NCBI GenBank assembly: GCA_030428825.1
Contig: JAUIEL010000190.1
Span: 1 to 10,454 of the forward strand
Length of the DNA stretch: 10,454 nucleotides
From: a bacterium
GTDB lineage: Bacteria > Planctomycetota > B15-G4 > JADJEK01
Reading direction: 5' to 3'
Part shown: piece by piece, positions 5,595 through 10,454 of the stretch
How the letters are laid out: every line of letters begins with the position of its first letter
How positions within the stretch are numbered: position 1 is the first letter of the stretch
Notes under the pieces: model-generated
Seen by the model: the letters and a program-made list of their open reading frames with translations, nothing else
The model's database searches: none
What the model was told of the DNA's origin: nothing
Program-made: the position numbers and the translations under genes

Positions 5595-7928
5595 ATGGAC
5601 CGGAAGACCTTCGCGGCGGCGGTGGCGGCGACGGCGATCCTCGGCGCGTGCCGGCGCGCCGAGCCGCCGCCCCGCGTCGTCGACCGGGTCCACGACCTCG
5701 TGGCGACGCTCGACCGGGCCGAGATCCCCGACGGCTCGCCGTACGCGCTCCGCCCGATCCCGACGATCTCCCCGGACGACCCGCGCGACCGGATCGCGGT
5801 CCTGACCGTCCCGGCGGGGACGACCCTCGCCTGGAAGCGCCTGCCGACGCGGGGCGCGGCGCGGCTGACGTTCGGGATCGGCGTCACCTGGCCGGCCGAC
5901 CGGGCGACCGACGTCCCGGTGACGTTCACGGTCGCGGCGGGGCGGGACGGCGGTCCCGAGGAGGAGGTGTTCCGGCGGACGGTCCGCCCGGGCGATCTGC
6001 CGGCGCCGCGGCTCGTGGCGCCGGTCGAGGTGACGTTGCCGGGGGAGGAGGCGACGGTCCGTTCGCTGACGTTCTCGACCGCGACGGCCGACGGCGCGGC
6101 GGCGGCGTGGCCCGGGTTCTTCTCGCCGCGGCTCGAGAGCGACGGGAGACCGGCGACCGAGGAGGAGCGGACGGTCCGGGTCGACGACCTCGTCCTCGAC
6201 CTCGTCGGCGGGCTCGGCGCGGCGGAGGTCGTGGAACAGGTCGAGGCGACGCCGGTCACCCGGACGAAGCTCGACGCCGCGGTCGGGGTGGCCGGGGCCG
6301 GCGGGGCGCGCGTCTCCGTCCGGGCCGCGGCGCCGGCGCGCGTCCGGTACGCGGTCCGGCCGCCGGCGGGAGCGGTCCTCGCGTTCTCGTACGGGATGGA
6401 CACCGAGGCGGGGTGGAAGCACGCGGGGGACGGGATGCGGTTCGCGGTCGACGTCGGCGGCGAGCGCGTCTTCGAGCGGACGCTCGCCGCGCCGCGCGTC
6501 CCGGCCGACCGAGGTTGGTTCGACGCGGAGGTCGATCTCGGGCGGTTCGCGGGGGAGGACGTCGCGCTCGACCTCGTGACCGAGCCGCTGGCCGACCCGG
6601 CGCACGACGTCGGCGGGTTCGCCGAGGCGCGGGTCGTGCGCGAGCGCCGGGTGCCGCGCCGGACGGCGGACGAGGGACCGACGGTGATCGTCTTGCTCGT
6701 CGACACGCTCCGCGCCGACGGGGCGGCGGGCGGCCGGACGCCGCACCTCGACCGCGTCGCCGCGCGCGGGGTCCGGTTCACCGACGCGCGGACGGTCACG
6801 CCGTGGACCTGGCCGACGATCGCGACCCTCTTCACCGGGCTCTACCCGCACGCGCACGGGGTCCACGACGCCGAGGGGTACGTGCTGGTCGACGCGCACG
6901 ACACGCTCGCCGAGCGGTTCCGGCGCGGCGGCTACGCCACCGGCGCGTTCGTCACGAACCTCCTGATCGGCGCGGTCGACCGGTTCGACCAGGGGTTCGA
7001 GACGTTCGTGCACGTCCCGTACGCGCGCGCGCGGGCGTTGAACGACCGCGTCCTCGCGTGGCTCGACGACACGGAGGGGCTGGCCCGGTTCGCGTACGTG
7101 CACGCGTTCGACCCGCATTCGCCGTACCTCCCGCCGCCCGATTTCCTCCCGGACGTCGACCCGGCGGCGGAGGAGGCGCTCGCCCGTCGCGTCGCCGAGA
7201 GCCACGCGGCGGGGAACCTCGACGAGGCGGCGGTCCGCGAGTGGATGGCGCTCCGCCGGACGCTGTACGACGCGGAGATCGCCTCGTTCGACGCCGCGTT
7301 CGGCGAGTGGATGGAGGCGCTCGAGGCGCGCGGCGTGACCGACGACCTCCTCCTCGTCTTCACGTCCGACCACGGCGAGGAGTTCTACGAGCACGGCCTG
7401 ATCGATCACGGCTTCCACCTGTTCGACGAGTCGGTCCGCGTGCCGCTCGTCGTCGTCGGCTTCGGGCGGTCGGCGCTCGAGCCCCGCGTCGTCGACACGC
7501 CGGTCGAGATCCGCGGCCTCCTCCGGACGCTCGCGCGGCGCGTCGGTCTCGACGGCGCGGACGACGACGCGCTCGGTCCGGACCTCCTCGGCGAGCGTCT
7601 CCCCGACGCCGTCTTCGGGCACGCCGACAAGGCGGCCGACCCGGCGGGGAGCGGGGAGCTGGTCGAGCTCCTCTCCGTCCTGAAGAACGGCTGGAAGCTG
7701 ATCCACGCCCCCGCGTCCGGCCACGTCGCGCTGTACCACCTCGTGACCGACCCCGGCGAGCGGGTCGACCGCGCGTCGGCCGAGCCGGCGATCAAGGATC
7801 GGTTGTTGGAGGAGCTGCGCGCCTGGCGTCGGGACTGCCTCGCGGGGCGGGACGCGGCGCGGGTCGCGGCGGACGACGAGGCGCGGAGGCTGATGGAGGA
7901 GATGGGGTACGTCGGCGGGGGGAGGTGA
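5595..7928 (+). CDS. Sulfatase-like lipoprotein with long N-terminal beta-rich region
   Basis: This 777-residue protein starts at ATG 5595 (MDRKTFAAAVAATAILGAC); Cys19 in LGAC is the likely lipidation site, and the RK pair leaves a weak chance of Tat export. Residues ~65-350 are beta-rich, with what look like two related modules: one around LTFGIGVTWP (91-100), the other FSYGMDTEAGW to DLGRFAGEDVALDLVTEP (264-331). They probably act in binding or spacing. The catalytic domain spans ~363-710: VIVLLVDTLRADG with metal Asp370, TPWTWPTIATLFTGLYPHAHG with candidate nucleophile Thr405, YVHAFDPHSPYLPP with His503 and His508, FTSDHGEEFYEHG with Asp592-His593, and DHGFHLFDESVRVPL. The nucleophile motif is TWPTI rather than C/S-x-P-S-R, so formylglycine activation is not expected. 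The end is MEEMGYVGGGR. It is transcribed alone, divergently from the two other sulfatase-like genes, and a G-rich spacer follows its stop. It resembles the 1863-4178 product in layout. Confidence 0.9.
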   Translation: MDRKTFAAAVAATAILGACRRAEPPPRVVDRVHDLVATLDRAEIPDGSPYALRPIPTISPDDPRDRIAVLTVPAGTTLAWKRLPTRGAARLTFGIGVTWPADRATDVPVTFTVAAGRDGGPEEEVFRRTVRPGDLPAPRLVAPVEVTLPGEEATVRSLTFSTATADGAAAAWPGFFSPRLESDGRPATEEERTVRVDDLVLDLVGGLGAAEVVEQVEATPVTRTKLDAAVGVAGAGGARVSVRAAAPARVRYAVRPPAGAVLAFSYGMDTEAGWKHAGDGMRFAVDVGGERVFERTLAAPRVPADRGWFDAEVDLGRFAGEDVALDLVTEPLADPAHDVGGFAEARVVRERRVPRRTADEGPTVIVLLVDTLRADGAAGGRTPHLDRVAARGVRFTDARTVTPWTWPTIATLFTGLYPHAHGVHDAEGYVLVDAHDTLAERFRRGGYATGAFVTNLLIGAVDRFDQGFETFVHVPYARARALNDRVLAWLDDTEGLARFAYVHAFDPHSPYLPPPDFLPDVDPAAEEALARRVAESHAAGNLDEAAVREWMALRRTLYDAEIASFDAAFGEWMEALEARGVTDDLLLVFTSDHGEEFYEHGLIDHGFHLFDESVRVPLVVVGFGRSALEPRVVDTPVEIRGLLRTLARRVGLDGADDDALGPDLLGERLPDAVFGHADKAADPAGSGELVELLSVLKNGWKLIHAPASGHVALYHLVTDPGERVDRASAEPAIKDRLLEELRAWRRDCLAGRDAARVAADDEARRLMEEMGYVGGGR

Positions 7929-7931
7929 GGA

Positions 7932-7957
7932 GGGGCTGGGGGCTGGGGACCGGGGGG
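7932..7957 (+). other. G-quadruplex motif just after the stop of the plus-strand sulfatase-like gene
   Basis: Four G runs of 4, 5, 4 and 6 bases with loops of 2, 2 and 3 bases begin three bases after the TGA at 7926-7928. This meets the usual G3+N1-7 rule with room to spare and would be present in the mRNA tail. It may help stop transcription or protect the 3' end. More G runs follow up to about 8016. Confidence 0.6.
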
Positions 7958-8106
7958 CGCTGGCGCGGAGGGGGAGGGTCGGGGTCGGGTCGGTCGGTCC
8001 GGTGGGGGGGGGGAGGGCGCGGTCCGCGCGATTCGCTCGAGCGCCTCGTTCTCGAGTTCGGGCGCCGGACACCGGGGAGCGGGAGGGGGAGAGGAAGACC
8101 GGGTCG

Positions 8107-8134
8107 CGGAAAGCCGGGTTCACGGAAAGCCGGG
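8107..8134. repeat. Short tandem repeat, 16-base period
   Basis: CGGAAAGCCGGG occurs at 8107-8118 and again at 8123-8134, with TTCA between, so the period is 16 bases. It belongs to the repeat-rich convergent spacer. Its function is unknown. Confidence 0.7.
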
Positions 8135-8171
8135 GAGCGGGTCTCGGGCACCGGGACGGCGCGCGGTCGGT

Positions 8172-8197
8172 CCCCGGTCCCCGGTTGCCCGCCCCCC
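8172..8197 (-). other. G-quadruplex motif on the minus strand, downstream of the 8254-9648 gene
   Basis: On the plus strand there are C runs of 4, 4, 3 and 6 bases separated by 3, 5 and 1 bases. The minus strand, which is the sense strand of the gene ending at 8254, therefore carries a four-run G motif starting 57 bases after its stop. It mirrors the plus-strand motif at 7932-7957. Confidence 0.55.
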
Positions 8198-8206
8198 GGT
8201 TGCCCG
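8179..8206. repeat. Short tandem repeat, 15-base period
   Basis: CCCCGGTTGCCCG occurs at 8179-8191 and 8194-8206. Just upstream TCCCCGG is doubled at 8171-8184. These related C-rich units look like a locally expanded GGGNACC-type intergenic repeat. Confidence 0.7.
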
Positions 8207-8253
8207 GCCGCCCGGTCACCCCTGACCCGCGGCCCACCCGGACGCGCAGGCTC

Positions 8254-9648
8254 CTAGCGGAGGCGACCGGCGGCGTCGACGGAGAGAATCACGGTCGGGT
8301 CGTCCGGGATCCCGTCTCGGAACGGATCGAACGCGGCCAGGAGGCGGAGCGCGGCCGGAGTCGAGGCGCGGATCGTTCCGTGGCGCGTTCCGTCGTGGCG
8401 GGGGACGATCCGGACGGTGTCGGGGTCCGAGTCGTCCGGCGGCGGCAGGTCGGACGGCCAGGCGGCGTTCGTCCGCTCGTCCCCGAGGAAGACGACGTGG
8501 GCCTTCGCGGTTCGTTTCGCGTCGAGGTCGCGGTCGAGGACGACGCGCGGGACGCGGTCGGCGTGGTACCAGAGCCGTTGCTGCCAGAGCCGCGCCGCCG
8601 CGAGCGCGTCGCCGTCGCCGGTCGGAACGACGAGGACGTCGGGGAGGGCGTCCGCGAGCGCGGGCCAGGCCGGCGGCCGCGCCGGGCGGGGCGACCAGGC
8701 GTCTTCCCCGAGCGGATGATCGAGGACGATCCGGTCCGCCTCGGGGTCGTCCTCCTCGTACACGACCAGCGACGTCCGGGCCCGGTCCGCCGCCCACGCC
8801 GCCGGGTCGTCGCTCATCGTGAACGTCCACGCCCCTCGGGGCTGGACCAGCCCGAGCGGCGGCGCCGCCCAACCGTCCGCCCACTCGCTCGGGCAGCCCG
8901 GCTCGCGCCCTTCCCTCGCCTGCTCGTAGTGGACGTGGATCGCCGTCGCGGCGTCGGAGGACGCGTTGAAGAGGGGCGGGCGGACGCCGATCCAGCCGTC
9001 GGCGAGCGCCCCCGGCGGCGACCACTCGGTCGCGCGCGGAAGGACGATGTCCCAGTCGGCGATCACGATCCGGGTCGGCGGGGACCAGAGCTCGAGGTCG
9101 AACCCGTCCTCCTCGATCCCGACCACGAGCAACTCGTTCTCCCCTCCCCTCAGCTCGACCGGCACGCCCCCGTACCCGCGCCGCTCCGGGTCGCCGAGGA
9201 ACGGCGCGCCGTTCACGAACAGCAGCCGGGCGCCGGCGAGTCGCGCCATGCGGACCTGGTCCGTGTCGACCTCGACGCGGGCGAACGCCGCCTGCGCGCC
9301 GTCGTCGGACGCCGGGCCCGCCCGACGCCAGACCTCCTCGCGCCCGTCGAGCACGGGATCGCCCTCCGTCGGCCGCGGGGCGTCGTCCGGGACGACGTAC
9401 CGAAGCAGGAGCGCCTCTTCCGCGGGGTCGGAGGGGAGCCCGGTCCGGGCCACGATCCATCCGTCCGGCCGGAGCGACGCCGGGAGGTCGGGCGGCGCGT
9501 CGGCGTGCGGCCCGGCCGCGGTCGACCGGCCCCAGGCCTCCCCGAGGGCCCACGCCCGGTGCGGGTCCCGCTCTCCCGCCGCGGCGGGCGGGGCGAGCCA
9601 AGCGAAGAGGGTGACGGCGGCGACGAGAGAGCGATTCGACGGGAGCAT
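8254..9648 (-). CDS. Secreted protein of unknown function
   Basis: This 464-residue protein starts at ATG 9646-9648, with GAGG eight bases upstream. An upstream in-frame start at 9690 is rejected because the signal peptide MLPSNRSLVAAVTLFAWLAP...AAAG (cleavage near residue 24) fits the inner ATG. Residues ~75-195 look beta-rich, with RLLFVNGAPFLGDPERRGYG (141-160) and VPVELRGGENELLVVG (162-177). This resembles the galactose-binding-like segment I recall before the alpha/beta-hydrolase domain in secreted prolyl-oligopeptidase-like proteins. Residues ~336-400 (DVLVVPTGDG, AARLWQQRLWYHADRVPRVV, AHVVFLGDERTNAAW) resemble a Rossmann-like segment found with such peptidases. No GxSxG nucleophile elbow or catalytic triad is visible, so it is probably not a peptidase itself. 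Those family comparisons are from memory and uncertain. It lies 83 bases downstream of the FapA-family gene on the same strand and converges on the sulfatase-like gene ending at 7928. Confidence 0.8.
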   Translation of the reverse strand: MLPSNRSLVAAVTLFAWLAPPAAAGERDPHRAWALGEAWGRSTAAGPHADAPPDLPASLRPDGWIVARTGLPSDPAEEALLLRYVVPDDAPRPTEGDPVLDGREEVWRRAGPASDDGAQAAFARVEVDTDQVRMARLAGARLLFVNGAPFLGDPERRGYGGVPVELRGGENELLVVGIEEDGFDLELWSPPTRIVIADWDIVLPRATEWSPPGALADGWIGVRPPLFNASSDAATAIHVHYEQAREGREPGCPSEWADGWAAPPLGLVQPRGAWTFTMSDDPAAWAADRARTSLVVYEEDDPEADRIVLDHPLGEDAWSPRPARPPAWPALADALPDVLVVPTGDGDALAAARLWQQRLWYHADRVPRVVLDRDLDAKRTAKAHVVFLGDERTNAAWPSDLPPPDDSDPDTVRIVPRHDGTRHGTIRASTPAALRLLAAFDPFRDGIPDDPTVILSVDAAGRLR

Positions 9649-9697
9649 GGGAAGAGCCTCGTGGGGGGCCGTCGCCACCGTATCGCCCACCCGGTCG

Positions 9698-9723
9698 CGG
9701 GCTCGTCACGGGCGCGTCACGGG
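9698..9723. repeat. Imperfect 11-base tandem repeat between the FapA-family gene and the secreted-protein gene
   Basis: CGGGCTCGTCA (9698-9708) is followed by CGGGCGCGTCA (9709-9719), one mismatch, and then a partial CGGG. It lies in the 83-base spacer upstream of the 8254-9648 gene, where an operator for that gene could sit. Two copies are too few to claim a binding site. The rest of the spacer shows no T-rich terminator. Confidence 0.5.
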
Positions 9724-9731
9724 AAGGTCGG

Positions 9732-10454
9732 TCAGTCCGCGACGATCGTCCGCGTCTCGCGGCAGTAGACGTATCGTCCGCCGCCGCGCGCGTGGTCGAT
9801 CCTCAAGCGGGCGCGCCCGACGGCGAGCACGACGCCCGGGTGGAGCGTGCCGCGGACGGTGATGCTCGGGTTCGCGCAGAGGCGTTCGGCCGAGCGCTGC
9901 AGCGTCTCGTCCCGCTGCTTCCAGAGGAGTCGGCGGCGCTGGTCGAGCGAGCTCCATCGACGGAGCAGCTTCCGGACGACCTTGCTCGCCGGCGGCGGCT
10001 TCTCGCCGCGGACGTACGCGGCGAGGTCGCGCCCGATCAGCCCCATCAGGTTCGCCATCTCGCGGCCGAGTTCGCGCAGCTTCTTCTCGACCGGCGCGAT
10101 GCTGCGGTAGTCGTGGCCGACGTGGATGAAGGTGTGCACCCCTTGTCTCGAACCGGCGACGTTCACCTCGACCGCGTTCCCCGCGATCGTGGTGCCGCCG
10201 ACCAGCACGCCCTTGCCGCGTCGGAGGCGGACGGCGTCGCCGGCGACCAGCGCCGAATGGAAGGCGCTGTCCGCGAGCTCGATCGAGCCCTGGGCCTGGA
10301 TGCGCGCGTTCAGCGCGTACTTCGCCCGCACGTCCCCGCGGGAGGAGACCGCGCCGATCTCGCCGTGCGCGATCCCGCTGCGGATGTCGATGGAGTCGGC
10401 CGAATCGAGGATGGCGTCCTCGACGTACTCGCCGACCTCGATCGGCCCGCCGGC
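9732..10454 (-). CDS. FapA/DUF342-family protein, C-terminal part (N-terminus beyond window end)
   Basis: The frame is open from the window edge to TGA at 9732-9734, giving 240 residues of a longer protein. Its true start lies beyond 10454; the internal GTG at 10329-10331 is not a real start. Residues ~1-115 form a beta-helix-like ladder typical of FapA (flagellar assembly protein A, DUF342): GDVRAKYALNARIQAQGSIE (40-59), then SALVAGDAVRLRRGKGVLVGG (about 67-87), then EVNVAGSRQGVHTFIHVG. Residues ~117-195 are charged and helical, probably a coiled coil (VEKKLRELGREMANLMGLIG, then RRWSSLDQRRRLLWKQRDE). A small C-terminal beta part follows (ITVRGTLHPGVVLAVGRARL) and the end is RTIVAD. It is cytoplasmic by family. 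FapA is tied to polar flagellar placement in Vibrio, but DUF342 proteins are common in bacteria where their role is unknown, and no flagellar gene is visible here. The family call is strong; the role is open. Confidence 0.85.
   Translation of the reverse strand, partial: AGGPIEVGEYVEDAILDSADSIDIRSGIAHGEIGAVSSRGDVRAKYALNARIQAQGSIELADSAFHSALVAGDAVRLRRGKGVLVGGTTIAGNAVEVNVAGSRQGVHTFIHVGHDYRSIAPVEKKLRELGREMANLMGLIGRDLAAYVRGEKPPPASKVVRKLLRRWSSLDQRRRLLWKQRDETLQRSAERLCANPSITVRGTLHPGVVLAVGRARLRIDHARGGGRYVYCRETRTIVAD

Larger units (their letters stand above)
7929..8253. other. 325-base convergent intergenic spacer, G-rich on both outgoing strands, repeat-filled
   Basis: I see no gene here; the frames crossing it are low-complexity Gly/Arg/Pro strings without start signals. 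The plus strand is G-rich from 7929 to about 8160 and C-rich from about 8160 to 8225, so both converging transcripts run into G-rich tails. The spacer holds a ten-G run (8004-8013) and short hairpins, including GCGCG/CGCGC at 8017-8029 and CTCGAG/CTCGAG at 8036-8056. Long-range inverted matches pair 7945-7955 with 8172-8182 and 7949-7958 with 8191-8200. No hairpin followed by a T run is seen, so a standard intrinsic terminator is not evident. Confidence 0.75.

Noticed and set aside
8036..8056. CTCGAG/CTCGAG hairpin as an intrinsic terminator
   Set aside because: The six-base stem with a nine-base loop is not followed by a T run on either strand, and each half is itself a palindrome, so chance is likely.
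8107..8206. Possible CRISPR-like array in the convergent spacer
   Set aside because: There are only two copies of each unit, of 12-13 bases, with spacers of 2-4 bases and no cas genes. These are simple local duplications.
1863..8237. One minus-strand open frame of over 2,100 codons across most of the window
   Set aside because: Only its last 771 codons (from ATG 4178) are a real gene. The rest is Arg/Pro/Asp-rich low-complexity translation opposite or out of frame with clear sulfatase-like genes, an effect of very high GC.
5648..8257. Plus-strand open frame of 869 codons in the second frame of the 5595-7928 gene
   Set aside because: The product is Arg/Gly/Ala repeats with no family pattern. 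The other frame carries the full sulfatase-like motif set.
9649..9690. Earlier in-frame start (9690) for the secreted protein
   Set aside because: It would put 14 polar residues before the signal peptide. The ATG at 9646-9648 has GAGG eight bases upstream and begins the signal sequence directly.

Overview
The window is high-GC bacterial DNA holding five complete and two partial protein genes. It has no RNA genes, insertion sequences or CRISPR arrays that I can see. The gene mix is lipoprotein-type sulfatase-like hydrolases with Thr at the nucleophile position, a parallel beta-helix protein, an FG-GAP protein and a FapA/DUF342 protein. This suggests a Gram-negative, secretion-rich lineage of the Planctomycetota, Acidobacteriota, Myxococcota or Eisenbacteria kind. 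The sequence alone does not settle which.

Layout. On the minus strand, reading from 5530 down to 1, four genes lie head to tail. They are a short sulfatase-like lipoprotein (4175-5530), a long sulfatase-like lipoprotein (1863-4178), a beta-helix protein (389-1840) and the start of an FG-GAP protein (1-392). Two of the three junctions are 4-base ATGA overlaps. The middle junction is 68 bases if the beta-helix gene starts at its best ATG. A 64-base divergent spacer (5531-5594) separates this group from a third sulfatase-like lipoprotein on the plus strand (5595-7928). That gene runs into a 325-base G-rich, repeat-filled spacer. Converging on the spacer from the right are a secreted protein of unknown function (8254-9648) and, upstream of it, the C-terminal part of a FapA-family protein (9732-10454, cut by the window edge).

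How the genes may work together. All three sulfatase-like proteins carry export signals, and all three have Thr where true sulfatases have the Cys/Ser that becomes formylglycine. They keep the Asp and Asp-His metal ligands. This fits a set of envelope-anchored phospho- or sulfo-ester hydrolases or transferases rather than classical sulfatases. The beta-helix and FG-GAP proteins look like exported surface or adhesive proteins and could be displayed in the same compartment. The link between the two groups is inferred from gene order only.

The most striking feature is a (CT)7 dinucleotide run inside the beta-helix gene's signal peptide. The only start with a good ribosome binding site and a good signal sequence is out of frame with the rest of the protein. 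Six or nine CT units would put it in frame. This is either a phase-variable export switch or an indel. Other points of interest are the oppositely stranded G-quadruplex motifs in the convergent spacer and TANNNT boxes placed as leaderless promoters would have them in the divergent spacer.
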